45,748 nt of DNA from Bacillus sp. 123MFChir2 (GCF_000383235.1 NZ_KB910960.1:1-45748); one strand, 5' to 3'; positions 34,426 to 44,481 are shown, counted from the first letter of the stretch. A program made the numbers and translations. The notes: generated from the letters alone by a model not told the origin.

Positions 34426-36120
34426 ATGAAATACGTGAGCATTCGTAAAAAAATGATGTTTATGATGGGAACAATTTGTGCTTTATTTGGTATTGCATTA
34501 GCTTTTATCTTTTTCTTTGCAAAAAGTGAAAACAATGTAGCAATAACATTACAAAAAGATGTTGCACCAAGAACAACGCTTTTAATAGAACGTAATAAGG
34601 CGTATCAAGTACAACTTTCGGCTTTTCGAGGTTATCTATTAACACATGATTCTGCCGAATTAGATAAATTTTATGAGATGGATAAACAATTAGAAGATAC
34701 AAAAGGACAGCTATTAAACGCCCCAAGTATTTCGCAGGATCTCAAAAATACAATGGAGTCGGGAGCACAATGGCGTCATTTTGTTATTGAAAAGGTACTT
34801 CCTCTTACTAAAGAAGACAAATGGGACGAAGCAGCAAAAATTACCGCTGAACAAAATGGAACTATTTTTAAAGTAATCGGGGATTTCGAAAAATATAGCA
34901 ATGCCGAAAATAAAAAGTGTGATCAACTTATTGAGCAAGTAAAAAATTCATCCTCACTTGTTAAATCTATTGTTCTTCTCTCTCTTATCCTTTGTACAAT
35001 TATTGGCATTATGGTAGCCTGGTGGTTCTCTAGTAAACTTGTGAAACCAATTCAGGAAATTGATACAAAGCTCAAAGAACTCGCTTCTCAAGATGGGGAT
35101 TTAACAGCACGTTTATCTGTAGAAAGCAATGATGAAATTGGTGCCATTGCCGCTTCCTTTAATCAAATGTTAGAAAACCTCCAATATATCATTGGACAAG
35201 TACAAAAAACATCGTTAAATGTACGAAGTGCTTCTGACAACATACTAAAAGAAACAAAGATTTCCATGAACGCAACAACTGATATCCAAATGACAATGTC
35301 TGAATTAGAACATAATATTCAATCACAAGTTTCTAGTATCGAAGAAAGTTCTACTGCAATGGATGACATGGCAATCGGTGTACAACGTATCGCCCAATCT
35401 GCTTCCGCCATTGCGGAACTGACTGTAACGACTTCTGACCGTGCAAGTGAGGGTAGTCAAGTAATCGAAAAATCAATTACGCAGATGACAACCATTCATA
35501 ACGCAGTGGATGCTACATCTCAAGTTGTCGAACGTCTTATCACTCATACAGAGCATATCGATACAGCTGTTCAATCGATCTCTAATATCGCGGAACAAAC
35601 AAATCTTCTTGCGTTAAATGCTTCTATTGAAGCAGCACGTGCCGGGGAACAAGGCAAAGGGTTTGCCGTTGTTGCAGATGAAGTGCGAAAGCTTGCAGAA
35701 CAATCAAAAGCTGCTGCAACAAGCATTAACCAATTACTTCACCATATTCAGACTGATACGAAGACTGCAAATTCGATGATGGAACAAGGTCAAGTAGAAG
35801 CTGCTCAAGGAATTACAGTGATTCGCGAGGCTGGTTCTTCCTTCGCAACCATTGTCGAACAAATCAATGAAGTATCTTCACAAATGCAAGAAGTTTCAGC
35901 AACTGCGGAAGAGATGGCTGCAAGTGCAGAAGAAATGAATGCTTCTCTTAATAATATTGCTTCTATCTCAGGTGAAGTAGCAGCAGAAACAACACAAACT
36001 GCAAACTCTGCTGGAGAGCAAGTAAACATCATGAAAGACATGTCTGTTAAATCTGAGGAAATGAAACATGTTGTAGAAGAACTCGACACACTCGTTTCTC
36101 GTTTTAAAACAGAATCTTAA
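34426..36120 (+). CDS. methyl-accepting chemotaxis protein, 4HB type (array copy 2)
   Basis: 564 residues starting [20 protein letters not shown]. Architecture as for copy 1: membrane helices about 10-31 and 184-206, HAMP with [15 protein letters not shown], and signalling tip [20 protein letters not shown]. Start ATG 34426 behind AAAGGAGGA; an in-frame ATG 252 bp upstream overlaps copy 1 and has no SD. The cytoplasmic half is nearly identical to copies 3 and 4, while the sensor halves differ, so the proteins probably share kinase partners and differ in ligand. Confidence 0.94.
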   Translation: MKYVSIRKKMMFMMGTICALFGIALAFIFFFAKSENNVAITLQKDVAPRTTLLIERNKAYQVQLSAFRGYLLTHDSAELDKFYEMDKQLEDTKGQLLNAPSISQDLKNTMESGAQWRHFVIEKVLPLTKEDKWDEAAKITAEQNGTIFKVIGDFEKYSNAENKKCDQLIEQVKNSSSLVKSIVLLSLILCTIIGIMVAWWFSSKLVKPIQEIDTKLKELASQDGDLTARLSVESNDEIGAIAASFNQMLENLQYIIGQVQKTSLNVRSASDNILKETKISMNATTDIQMTMSELEHNIQSQVSSIEESSTAMDDMAIGVQRIAQSASAIAELTVTTSDRASEGSQVIEKSITQMTTIHNAVDATSQVVERLITHTEHIDTAVQSISNIAEQTNLLALNASIEAARAGEQGKGFAVVADEVRKLAEQSKAAATSINQLLHHIQTDTKTANSMMEQGQVEAAQGITVIREAGSSFATIVEQINEVSSQMQEVSATAEEMAASAEEMNASLNNIASISGEVAAETTQTANSAGEQVNIMKDMSVKSEEMKHVVEELDTLVSRFKTES

Positions 36121-36165
36121 ACAGGTTTATCAGAATCGAAAATCAAATGTTTGATCTTCACATGA

Positions 36166-36504
36166 TTACGAAGGTATTGAAACAATCTCATAATCGTAAG
36201 ATAGGTTATGTGCGATAAGATGAAATGCCACTTTCGATAACTTATTCACACATGCAACGGATGCAACTTTATGACATTTGTTATAAGGTTGCATTTTTAA
36301 TTTATCGTAGTATTCCACGAAATGATTGTTCCTAAAGAAGCTTTGGTGAATCATACCTTGCATCATAAAATACAACATTTGTCGTAAATGTCTATTGCCA
36401 CACTTAGTAATTTTATTCTTGTAAAACAATATGCTAAATTGAAAACATTTTATATCGAAGAGTGATTTCCACGTTTTAAAGATGATCTCTATTTGCCAAC
36501 GCAA
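36166..36504 (-). pseudogene. chimeric remnant of two transposase genes
   Basis: 112-codon frame. Residues 1-20, [18 protein letters not shown] plus two, are the (L)[13 protein letters not shown] motif near the C-terminus of IS4/IS231-type transposases. From about residue 34 the protein switches to the C-terminal part of IS110-type transposases: [51 protein letters not shown]. Neither has its catalytic domain. The two fragments are joined in frame by chance after successive deletions. Confidence 0.8.
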
Positions 36505-36588
36505 AGTGTATAATTGATGTATCTGGTACTAAGAATAAATCTATACTTTATACAAATATCGTAGATGTAATTTTTAATATTTCGTTTC

Positions 36589-36610
36589 TTAAAGCTATAT
36601 ATAGCTTTAA
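36589..36610. repeat. 22-bp perfect palindrome
   Basis: TTAAAGCTATA followed directly by TATAGCTTTAA. It lies about 85 bp from the transposase remnant; no gene is next to it. It might be an insertion-sequence scar or an orphan operator. Confidence 0.5.
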
Positions 36611-36684
36611 ACGTGACTACTCAGCTATACCTTTTAGAAATTTAGAAAAGGGTATGATTCTAGTGAAGATGTGTCTCTCTATTA

Positions 36685-36880
36685 CTTATAAATTCATTTT
36701 TTGGCATATAGACTGCTGTCATGCAAACAGGGCAGGGGCCTGCACTGTTTGGCTACTTTTGTTTTCAAACCTTGTACGTGGCAGGAAAGGCCCTAACCCC
36801 TTTTCCATGCACAACTAGATGCTCTCCCCTCCTCTAAAAGAAAGGGGTTTTTATGTCGTTTTTTAACTTGGATATATATA
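36685..36880 (+). repeat. bcr1-like repeat, full length
   Basis: TTTTTTGGCATATAGACTGC, CCTTGTACGTGGCAGGAAAG, GCCCTAACCCC and AAGAAAGGGGTTTTTATGTC. Confidence 0.78.
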
Positions 36881-37159
36881 AGAATGTAAAAAACTCATAT
36901 CGTTATTAAAACATTATCTTTTTGGTATGTAAATCCCAAATTCTTATTATAAGTATATAAAAATTTCCATAGTAATATTTTACAAACAAGAAATAATTAT
37001 ATTAAAAAAACAATAAACATTTTCTTTTCATAAATTCTAATCATTTTAACCTAATATCCCCACAAGAAATAGCATAATTTTAATTTAATGCGAAAAAATA
37101 GCGCACAAAAAATGTTTATAGTATAACAAAACAACATTTTACATGCCATTCACCTATAT

Positions 37160-37185
37160 TTTCGTATGCAAAATTGCATACGAAA
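37160..37185. promoter_or_regulatory. 26-bp palindrome in gene-free DNA
   Basis: TTTCGTATGCAA, AA, TTGCATACGAAA: perfect 12-bp arms. It resembles an operator of a GntR- or TetR-class protein. No gene starts within 200 bp; the next is array copy 3 at 37409. Confidence 0.55.
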
Positions 37186-37298
37186 CAAAGAAAAATTACA
37201 GTAAAATAAGAATATCTTTAAACGATTTACTATAAACTAACTTTCGATATTAATATATGAAAATAAAAATTTTATTTTTTATAAATAATATTATCTCC

Positions 37299-37327
37299 TT
37301 ACTTTACATACCAAACTTTTCTATAAT
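37299..37327 (+). promoter_or_regulatory. promoter of array copy 3
   Basis: TTACTT (37299-37304), 17-bp spacer, TATAAT (37322-37327), aligned with those of copies 2 and 4. Confidence 0.62.
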
Positions 37328-37408
37328 TTTTAATGTCAGGTAATAATACCAAATCATTAAATATTAATTAATCCTAATAAATTAATGTTAAAAGGAGGAT
37401 TTATCATT

Positions 37409-39103
37409 ATGAAATACGTAAGCATTCGTAAAAAAATGATGTTCATGATAGGTACAATTTGTGCTTTATTTGGCATCGCATTAGCTTTTATTATTTTCTT
37501 TGCCAAACTCGAAAATAATATAGCCGTAACATTACAAAAAGATGTTGCACCAAAAACAAACCTTTTAATAGAACGCAATGAGGCATATCAAGTGCAACTT
37601 TCAGCCTTTCGAGCTTATCTATTACAACGTGATCCTGCCGAATTAGATAAGTTTTACGAGTTAGATAAACACTTAGAAGATACAAAAGGAAAACTATTAA
37701 ACGACCCAAATATTTCACAAGATATCAAAAATACAATGGAGTTAGGAGGACAGTGGCGTAAGTTTATTAATGAAAAGATAATTCCTCTTACTAAAGAAGG
37801 AAAATGGGACGAGGCAATACAACTTACCGCTGAACAAAACAAAACTGTTTATACAGTAAGCCGTGATTTCACCAAATATAGCAATGACGAAAATACGAAG
37901 TGTGATCAGCTTATCAAACAAGTAAAAGACTCATCCTCACTCGTTAAATCTATTGTCCTTATTTCTCTTATCCTTTGTACAATTATTGGTATTATCTTAG
38001 CCTGGTGGTTCTCTGGCAAAATCGTGAAACCAATTCAGGAAATTGATATAAAGCTAAAAGAACTTGCTTCTCAAGACGGCGATTTAACAGCAAGATTAGA
38101 TGTAAAAAGTAATGACGAAATTGGCAGAATTGCCGCTTCCTTTAATAAAATGCTAGAAAATCTACAATATATCATTGGGCAAGTGCAAAAAACATCGTTA
38201 AATGTACGAAGTGCTTCTGACAATATACTAATAGAAACGAATATCTCTATGGATGCAACAACCGCTATCCAAACGACGATGTCCGAATTAGAACATCATA
38301 TTCAATCACAAGTTTCTAGTATCGAAGAAAGCTCTACTGCAATGGATGATATGGCAGTTAGTGTACAGCGTATTGCCCAGTCTGCTTCCGCCGTTGCTGA
38401 ACTGACTGTAACGACTTCTGATCGAGCAAACGAAGGTAGTCGAGTAATCGAAGAATCCATTACACAGATGACAACCATTCATAACGCAGTGAATGCTACA
38501 TCTCAAGTTGTCGAACGTCTAATCACTCATACAGAGTATATCGATACAGCTGTCCAATCTATCTCTAATATTGCGGAACAAACAAATCTTCTTGCATTAA
38601 ATGCTTCCATTGAAGCGGCACGTGCCGGAGAACAAGGAAAAGGATTTGCCGTTGTTGCAGATGAAGTACGAAAACTCGCCGAACAATCCAAAGCTGCTGC
38701 AACAGGCATTAATCAATTACTTCACCATATTCAGGCTGATACGAAAGCTGCAAATTCGATGATGGAACAAGGTCAAGTAGAAGCTGCTCAAGGAATTACA
38801 GTCATTCGTGAAGCTGGTTCTTCCTTCACAACCATTGTCGAACAAATCAGTGAAGTATCTTCACAAATGCAAGAAGTTTCAGCGACTGCTGAAGAGATGG
38901 CTGCAAGTGCAGAAGAAATGAATGCTTCTCTTAATAATATTGCTTCTATCTCAGGTGAAGTAGCAGCAAAAACAACACAAACTGCAAACTCTGCTGGAGA
39001 ACAAGTAAACATCATGAAAGACATGTCTAGTAAATCTGAGGAAATGAAACATGTTGTAGAAGAACTCGACACACTCGTTTCTCGTTTTAAAACAGACTCT
39101 TAA
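37409..39103 (+). CDS. methyl-accepting chemotaxis protein, 4HB type (array copy 3)
   Basis: 564 residues, same architecture as copies 2 and 4; ATG 37409 behind AAAAGGAGGA (an ATG at 37385 lies before the SD). Its sensor is like copy 4's in several stretches ([33 protein letters not shown]) and like copy 2's in others ([17 protein letters not shown]), and its C-terminus ([19 protein letters not shown]) follows copy 2. Its transcript must cross an inverted bcr1-like repeat before reaching the terminator at 39317-39354. Confidence 0.94.
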   Translation: MKYVSIRKKMMFMIGTICALFGIALAFIIFFAKLENNIAVTLQKDVAPKTNLLIERNEAYQVQLSAFRAYLLQRDPAELDKFYELDKHLEDTKGKLLNDPNISQDIKNTMELGGQWRKFINEKIIPLTKEGKWDEAIQLTAEQNKTVYTVSRDFTKYSNDENTKCDQLIKQVKDSSSLVKSIVLISLILCTIIGIILAWWFSGKIVKPIQEIDIKLKELASQDGDLTARLDVKSNDEIGRIAASFNKMLENLQYIIGQVQKTSLNVRSASDNILIETNISMDATTAIQTTMSELEHHIQSQVSSIEESSTAMDDMAVSVQRIAQSASAVAELTVTTSDRANEGSRVIEESITQMTTIHNAVNATSQVVERLITHTEYIDTAVQSISNIAEQTNLLALNASIEAARAGEQGKGFAVVADEVRKLAEQSKAAATGINQLLHHIQADTKAANSMMEQGQVEAAQGITVIREAGSSFTTIVEQISEVSSQMQEVSATAEEMAASAEEMNASLNNIASISGEVAAKTTQTANSAGEQVNIMKDMSSKSEEMKHVVEELDTLVSRFKTDS

Positions 39104-39108
39104 ACATA

Positions 39109-39308
39109 GGTTTATATATAGATGCAAATTGGAAAACTAACATAAAAACCCTTTTCTTTTTCGATGGGCGAGAGCAACTGGCCATATATAGAGGCGGTCA
39201 GTTCCTTTTCCTGCCACGTGCAAAGTTTAAAACAAAGATAGACAGCAAGTAGCGTCCATGTTTTGTTCTGCATAGCAGCGACTTATATGTATTGATTTAT
39301 ATAAATTA
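39109..39308 (-). repeat. bcr1-like repeat, inverted
   Basis: Read on the minus strand: ACATATAAGTCGCTGCTATG, CTTTGTTTTAAACTTTGCAC, GTGGCAGGAAAAGGAACTGA, CCGCCTCTATATATGGCCAG, GGGTTTTTATGTTAGTTTTC. It is the only clear copy in this orientation in the window. Confidence 0.8.
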
Positions 39309-39316
39309 AAACTCAA

Positions 39317-39354
39317 AAAACGAACTGCCCCTAAATTATTTTGGGCAGTTTTTT
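39317..39354 (+). terminator. terminator of array copy 3
   Basis: AACTGCCC (39323-39330) and GGGCAGTT (39343-39350) with an A-rich 5' flank and a T run after. Confidence 0.85.
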
Positions 39355-39432
39355 ATATTCTCAAAACCCTTGGTATCTCTAGGCTGAAGGTTATACAATT
39401 CCTTCGTAATAAATCAACGAAAAAATTTCCCC

Positions 39433-39461
39433 TTACTTTCCATGATACAGTCTGCTATAAT
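39433..39461 (+). promoter_or_regulatory. promoter of array copy 4
   Basis: TTACTT (39433-39438), 17-bp spacer ending TCTGC, TATAAT (39456-39461). The same TCTGCTATAAT occurs before copy 2. Confidence 0.65.
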
Positions 39462-39542
39462 CCCTAATATCAGGTCATAATATCAAATCATAATATTAAT
39501 TAATTTGTATAAATTAATTAATAAAAGGAGGATTTTATACTT

Positions 39543-41234
39543 ATGAAATACATGAGCATTCGTAAAAAAATGATGTTTATGGTAGGTACAATTTGCGCTT
39601 TATTTGGCATCGCATTAGCTTTTATTTTTTTCTTTGCCAAACTCGAAAATAATATAGCCGTGACATTACAAAAAGATGTTGCACCAAGAGCAACACTTTT
39701 ACTAGAACACGGTAATACATATCAAATACAACTTTTAGCCTTTCAAGATTATTTATTAACACATGACCCTGCCGAACTAGATGAATTTTATGAAATGGAC
39801 AAACAATTAGAAGATACAAAAGGAAAACTACTAAACGATCCAAAGACTCCTCAAAATATAAAAAATACAACGGAGTTAGGAGCACAGTGGCGTCAGTTTA
39901 TTAATGAAAGAATAATTCCTCTTACTAAAGAAGGAAAATGGGACGAGGCAATAAAAGTTGCCGCTGAACAAAATAAAACTGTTCATACATTAGTCCATGA
40001 TTTCACCAAATATAGCAATAATGAAAATGCGAGGTGTGATCAGCTCGTCCAACAAATAAAAGATTCATCCTCACTCGTTAAATCTATTATCTTTATTTCT
40101 CTTATCCTTTGTACAATTATTGCCATCATCACGGCTTGGTGGTTCTCTGGTAAACTTGTGAAACCAATTCAAGAAATTAATACAAAGCTCAAAGAACTTG
40201 CTTCTCAAAATGGGGACTTAACAGTACGATTAGATGTAAACAGTAATGATGAAATTGGTGCCATTGCTGCTTCCTTTAATCAAATGTTAAAGAACCTCCA
40301 ATATATCATTGGACAAGTACAGCAAACATCGTTAAATGTACGTAATGCTTCTGACAATATACTAACAGAAACGAATATCTCTATGGATGCAACAACCGCT
40401 ATCCAAACGAAGATGTCCGAATTAGAACATCATATTCAATCACAAGTTTCTAGTATCGAAGAGAGTTCTACTGCAATGGACGATATGGCAGTTAGTGTAC
40501 AGCGTATTGCCCAATCTGCTTCCGCCATTGCTGAACTGACGGTAACGACTTCTGACCGTGCAAGTGAAGGTAGTCAAGTAATCAAAAAATCAATTACACA
40601 GATGACAACAATTCATGATGCAGTGAATGCTACATCTCAAGTTGTCGAACGTCTAATCACTCATACGAAACATATTGATACCGCTGTCCAATCGATCTCT
40701 AATATTGCAGAACAAACGAATCTTCTTGCATTAAATGCTTCCATTGAAGCAGCGCGAGCTGGAGAGCAAGGAAAAGGATTTGCCGTTGTTGCAGATGAAG
40801 TGCGAAAGCTTGCAGAACAATCAAAAGCTGCTGCAACAGGCATTAATCAGTTGCTTCATCATATTCAGGATGATACGAAAACTGCAAATTCGATGATGGA
40901 ACAAGGTCAAGTAGAAGCTGCTCAAGGAATTACAGTGATTCGCGAGGCTGGTTCTTCTTTCGCAACCATTGTCGAACAAATTAATGCAGTATCTTCACAA
41001 ATGCAAGAAGTTTCAGCGACTGCTGAAGAGATGGCTGCAAGTGCCGAACAAATGAACGCTTCTCTTAATAATATTTCTTCTATCTCAGGTGAAGTAGCAG
41101 CAGAAACAACACAAACTGCAAACTCTGCTGGAGAACAAGTAAATATCATAAAAAACGTGTCTGTGACATCTGAGCAGATGAAACACGTTGTAGAAGAACT
41201 TGACACACTCGTTTCTCGTTTTAAAACAAAGTAG
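39543..41234 (+). CDS. methyl-accepting chemotaxis protein, 4HB type (array copy 4)
   Basis: 563 residues, [20 protein letters not shown] at the start; ATG 39543 behind AAAAGGAGGA. Membrane helices, HAMP (here [10 protein letters not shown]) and signalling domain as in its siblings. The last part, [23 protein letters not shown], matches copy 1 at [11 protein letters not shown] and copies 2-3 at DTLVSRFKT, which hints at recombination. Own terminator follows. Confidence 0.94.
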   Translation: MKYMSIRKKMMFMVGTICALFGIALAFIFFFAKLENNIAVTLQKDVAPRATLLLEHGNTYQIQLLAFQDYLLTHDPAELDEFYEMDKQLEDTKGKLLNDPKTPQNIKNTTELGAQWRQFINERIIPLTKEGKWDEAIKVAAEQNKTVHTLVHDFTKYSNNENARCDQLVQQIKDSSSLVKSIIFISLILCTIIAIITAWWFSGKLVKPIQEINTKLKELASQNGDLTVRLDVNSNDEIGAIAASFNQMLKNLQYIIGQVQQTSLNVRNASDNILTETNISMDATTAIQTKMSELEHHIQSQVSSIEESSTAMDDMAVSVQRIAQSASAIAELTVTTSDRASEGSQVIKKSITQMTTIHDAVNATSQVVERLITHTKHIDTAVQSISNIAEQTNLLALNASIEAARAGEQGKGFAVVADEVRKLAEQSKAAATGINQLLHHIQDDTKTANSMMEQGQVEAAQGITVIREAGSSFATIVEQINAVSSQMQEVSATAEEMAASAEQMNASLNNISSISGEVAAETTQTANSAGEQVNIIKNVSVTSEQMKHVVEELDTLVSRFKTK

Positions 41235-41237
41235 TAA

Positions 41238-41272
41238 CAAAAGCATTCCTTGTTATGTGGAATGCTTTTTTC
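41238..41272 (+). terminator. terminator of array copy 4
   Basis: AAAAGCATTCC (41239-41249) and GGAATGCTTTTT (41259-41270), then T run. Confidence 0.92.
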
Positions 41273-41364
41273 CTATATGAAAATACTGTGAGCCAGATCA
41301 CTGCATCTTCATTGCAAACCCGCTATAATGAGAATAAATATCATTCATTAAAAGAGGTGCTACT

Positions 41365-41679
41365 ATGTCTCAAACTTTAGAAGATAAAGTATATGCCAAC
41401 TTGGAAGCTGTTATTGATCCTGAACTTGGCGTCGATATTATAAATCTTGGATTAGTATATGATGTTACAACGGACGAACAACAGAATGCCGTTATTACAA
41501 TGACAATGACTTCAATTGGTTGTCCGATGGCTGGACAAATCGTATTTGATGTCAAAAAAGTATTAGCAACAAATGTTCCTGAATTAAATGAAATTGAAGT
41601 AAATGTTGTTTGGAATCCACCATGGACAAAAGATCGCATGTCACGGCTTGCTAAAATCGCATTAGGCATTCGTGATTAA
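41365..41679 (+). CDS. DUF59/MIP18-family protein (SufT-like iron-sulfur assembly factor)
   Basis: 104-residue cytosolic protein: YANLEAVIDPELGVDIINLGLVYDV (9-33) and MTMTSIGCPMAGQI (about 49-62) carry the family's DPELGVDI motif and the conserved Cys in TSIGCP. Members help deliver Fe-S clusters or sit in PaaD-like roles; here no suf or paa gene is adjacent. Start ATG 41365 behind AAGAGGTG. Monocistronic with a terminator. Confidence 0.9.
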   Translation: MSQTLEDKVYANLEAVIDPELGVDIINLGLVYDVTTDEQQNAVITMTMTSIGCPMAGQIVFDVKKVLATNVPELNEIEVNVVWNPPWTKDRMSRLAKIALGIRD

Positions 41680-41685
41680 ACGAGA

Positions 41686-41716
41686 AAAAAGACCTGATAT
41701 GAGTCAGGTCTTTTCG
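41686..41716. terminator. terminator after DUF59 gene
   Basis: AAAAGACCTGA and GTCAGGTCTTTT, 10-bp stem with a short loop, flanked by A and T runs. Confidence 0.9.
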
Positions 41717-41721
41717 TTTCT

Positions 41722-41845
41722 TATCCCGCATTAACGGGTAGTAAAACGTGGAAAAACAAGAAAAAAACTGCTCGTAAAAGCCCGATTGGTGAGGGCTTTC
41801 TATCAGTGGGGATGAAGAATCCCCACTGATAGAAATTCCACTTTA
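41722..41845 (-). repeat. ATAAAGTG-headed hairpin repeat, copy at npr stop
   Basis: On the minus strand: ATAAAGTGGAATTTCTATCA, hairpin GTGGGGATTC/GAATCCCCAC region, CCCTCACCAATCGGGC, then GCGGGATAAG at its end. The first TAA is the stop of the protease gene at 41843. Confidence 0.78.
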
Positions 41846-43492
41846 TTTTACTCCTACTGCATCATATGCTTTCTTTACGGCTTGTACTTCTTTAGAATTT
41901 TGGCCGTATAAATCTGTAGCTGCTTGAATTGCAGCTTGGCGCATCATCTTAAAGTTTGAGTTTGCAGTTAAATATTTTGAAAGAGCGCGGTAATAAATTT
42001 TTTCTGTTGCTTCGCGGCCTACGCCATTTACAGTAACGTCGTAATGCTTGCCACCTTCAGAAATTAAGTATGCCGCTTTATTATTAATGCTGCTGTTAAT
42101 ATGAACACCGCCATTATCATACTTTCCTGTGTAACGCTTACTATAATGATCTGGGTAGCCTTCACCTGGCTTTAATGGATTTGGAATAGAAGCTGGATTA
42201 CTTAAAGAACGCAATGCATCACCTTGTTCATTTGGCGTATAAATATCTTCTCCAAGCTCCCAATCATCACGGTCTACCATTGCCCCCATAATATCAGATA
42301 ACGATTCATTTAATGCTCCAGATTCATTTTTATACTCTAGATTTGCAGTGTACTCTGTTACTGCATGAGTGAGCTCATGTGCAATAACATCAAGTCCTGC
42401 TGATAATGGAATGAATTCTGTCCCATCACCGTCTCCGTACATCATTTGGACACCGTTCCACGCTGCGTTATTCCACCCTTCCCCCACATGAACAGTAGAA
42501 ATCAACTTCGCTCCCTCGTTATCAAATGAATTACGGTTGAATGTTTTCTTGTAATAATCGTATACTTTCTCAGCATTAGCGTGCGCATCAACAGCTGCTT
42601 TATCCTCAAAGAATTTATTTTTACTTTCTATTTCTTCACCAGTATATCCAAGCCATTGCGAGAATAAGTTGAACCAATTTTCATCCATATTTTTTGCATC
42701 AAATGTATGAACACCTTTTCCACGTTTTCCATCGAATAAATGAAAAGCCCCAGTTTTTGAATCCTGTGCAATTTCAAAACTTGTTCGATTCCCTAACACA
42801 CCGTATCCAAACCCTGTGATATGATCAATCGCATTATATTTCTCAATTACATTTCCGTTTGTTGCATCAATAAAGTAATGCCAGTATCCTGGTGCTGGTT
42901 TTGAAACTGATGCTTTTACAAGATATGAAAGATAATACTTCCCATCTTTTTCATATACATATAAATCTTTTTTAATGCCATCATAGTTATCTACTTTGCC
43001 GATTTCTTTCTCAATATCAGCCTTCGCAGCATTTACAGCCTCATCTTCTGAAATGCTCGCATTCGATGGAATATTTTTATCTTCTAAATTCGGGATAACT
43101 TGCCCGAAAAACGCTTTTACATTATTATCTTTATCCAACGCTACTGTTTGATCAGATCCATAAACAGGAACACCATTATGTTTTTCAATAAGCTTCACAT
43201 GTGTCGTTTCTGCCTGTGCATCTTTTTCTTCACCAACGACTTCAAAATGTTTCTCAATATTTCCTGCTAACTTAAACATGTCTTTTTTACTCTTTAAATA
43301 CTCAAACACCGTTTCTTTTTTATCTAATCCTTCCGGTGCTTTCCACTCTTCCCCAATAAAAGATGGTGTTTGAAACTCTTGGTTGTATTGAATCTTTTGC
43401 TCATCTGCATATGTACTTGACGTACCTAATGTCGCAAATGCTCCTAAAGCCATAGACAAAGCTACCGTTGAAGATAGAACTTTCTTTTTCAA
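41843..43492 (-). CDS. M4 neutral metalloprotease (bacillolysin family)
   Basis: 549-residue secreted zinc protease with signal peptide (1-29: KKK, hydrophobic core, STYA-D), FTP and PepSY propeptide (about 45-220), and a thermolysin-like catalytic domain. Zinc ligands H372 and H376 in HELTH and E396 in NESLSD; VHINSSINNKA is the second active-site segment. It degrades extracellular protein. I placed the start at TTG 43492 with GGGGAG ten bases before it; the ATG at 43510 (MGSVV) and the one at 43555 would give an unnatural signal peptide. The stop codon belongs to an interspersed repeat. Confidence 0.93.
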   Translation of the reverse strand: MKKKVLSSTVALSMALGAFATLGTSSTYADEQKIQYNQEFQTPSFIGEEWKAPEGLDKKETVFEYLKSKKDMFKLAGNIEKHFEVVGEEKDAQAETTHVKLIEKHNGVPVYGSDQTVALDKDNNVKAFFGQVIPNLEDKNIPSNASISEDEAVNAAKADIEKEIGKVDNYDGIKKDLYVYEKDGKYYLSYLVKASVSKPAPGYWHYFIDATNGNVIEKYNAIDHITGFGYGVLGNRTSFEIAQDSKTGAFHLFDGKRGKGVHTFDAKNMDENWFNLFSQWLGYTGEEIESKNKFFEDKAAVDAHANAEKVYDYYKKTFNRNSFDNEGAKLISTVHVGEGWNNAAWNGVQMMYGDGDGTEFIPLSAGLDVIAHELTHAVTEYTANLEYKNESGALNESLSDIMGAMVDRDDWELGEDIYTPNEQGDALRSLSNPASIPNPLKPGEGYPDHYSKRYTGKYDNGGVHINSSINNKAAYLISEGGKHYDVTVNGVGREATEKIYYRALSKYLTANSNFKMMRQAAIQAATDLYGQNSKEVQAVKKAYDAVGVK

Positions 43493-43595
43493 AAAAACAA
43501 CACTCCCCATCCCTATTTTTTTGACACTTTTATACAATTCTAGAGGAGTTAGCAATACCCTTCATTTAATTTTTAGAAAATTTCGACAAAATATT

Positions 43596-43634
43596 CAAAA
43601 AAATTAGTAGCGCCCTATTTAAACGCTACCATTG
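43596..43634 (-). terminator. terminator after the pirin gene
   Basis: GTAGCG and CGCTAC arms around a TTTAAATAGGG loop on the minus strand, followed by TAATTTTTTTG. Confidence 0.75.
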
Positions 43635-43642
43635 GAATACAC

Positions 43643-44350
43643 TTATTGTTTCTTCATCTCAATTACTAAATAATGGGCTGTTTCCGCTGCTTGAATGCGA
43701 ATATCCTCTTCAATTGCTTCTGCTGCATCTCTCATTACTAGCGTTTCACCGTTCACAACACCGCTTCCTTCAATTTGAACTAAATAAGCTTGGCGTCCTT
43801 CACCAACTGAGAATGTAAGCTCTTTTCCTTTTTCTAAAGCAAGCGAGTACAAGTTTGCATCTTGATGAATTTCAACCTTTGCACCGCCATCAATTGGCGA
43901 AACCATGTGGAACCATGTATTCTCACGTTTATTCCAATCAAATTTAAATTCACCGTAATTTGGTGTATGACCAGAACGGTCTGGTAAAATCCAAATTTGC
44001 AGAAGACGCAATGTTTCATCACCTAAGTTATGCTCGCTATGGAAGACACCTGTTCCAGCACTCATATATTGCACATGTCCACGTTCAATTGTTCCACGGT
44101 TTCCCATACTATCTTGGTGTGTTAACGCTCCGTCCACTACGTAAGAAATAATCTCCATATCACGGTGCGGATGCATCTCAAATCCTGTTTGTTCTGCTAC
44201 CAAATCATCATTAATAACACGAAGTGCACCGAATCTCATATTATTTGGATTATAATAATCTGCAAATGAAAAATGGAAATGTGTATTTAACCAACCGTGA
44301 TTTGCTCTTCCCATTTTTTTATGATCAACTTTTTTAAACATATTTTTCAC
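43643..44350 (-). CDS. pirin-family protein (quercetin dioxygenase-like)
   Basis: 235-residue bicupin of the YhhW/pirin family. N-terminal cupin metal site: MHPHRDMEIISYVVDG (about 58-73) and GVFHSEHN (about 101-108), with the His/Glu set (HPHRDME, SEHN) that binds Fe or Cu. E. coli YhhW is a quercetin 2,3-dioxygenase. Start ATG 44350 behind GGGGTG. The MhqR-like operator just upstream suggests induction by quinones or catechols, which fits an enzyme acting on aromatic diols. Confidence 0.9.
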   Translation of the reverse strand: MKNMFKKVDHKKMGRANHGWLNTHFHFSFADYYNPNNMRFGALRVINDDLVAEQTGFEMHPHRDMEIISYVVDGALTHQDSMGNRGTIERGHVQYMSAGTGVFHSEHNLGDETLRLLQIWILPDRSGHTPNYGEFKFDWNKRENTWFHMVSPIDGGAKVEIHQDANLYSLALEKGKELTFSVGEGRQAYLVQIEGSGVVNGETLVMRDAAEAIEEDIRIQAAETAHYLVIEMKKQ

Positions 44351-44355
44351 CCCAC

Positions 44356-44377
44356 ATTATCTCGAATTCGAGATAAT
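44356..44377. promoter_or_regulatory. MhqR-like operator
   Basis: ATTATCTCGAATTCGAGATA plus AT is a perfect 22-bp palindrome ending six bases before the pirin start. Its core TATCTCGAATTCGAGATA is the MhqR (MarR family) site as I remember it from B. subtilis quinone-stress genes. Confidence 0.75.
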
Positions 44378-44481
44378 TATTTAAAATTTTTTCGAACTGT
44401 ACTTAAAAAAATTGTGTTACCTACAAGCGGAACTACTACTGTATGCTTCCCTAACTGATTTGTACTAATTCACTTAATTAT

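Larger units (their letters stand above)
36121..37408. other. 1.3-kb repeat and remnant region between array copies 2 and 3
   Basis: Contains the chimeric transposase remnant (36166-36504), a 22-bp palindrome (36589-36610), a bcr1-like repeat (36685-36880), then about 400 bp of very AT-rich DNA with a 26-bp palindrome (37160-37185) and the promoter of copy 3 (37299-37327). No intact gene was found in it. Confidence 0.65.
39104..39542. other. intergenic region with inverted repeat copy, terminator and promoter
   Basis: No gene. Holds the bcr1-like repeat in minus orientation (39109-39308), the terminator of copy 3 (39317-39354) and the promoter of copy 4 (39433-39461). Confidence 0.7.

Noticed and set aside
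36166-36504. Functional transposase
   Set aside because: Only C-terminal pieces of two families are present; catalytic residues and terminal inverted repeats are not seen.
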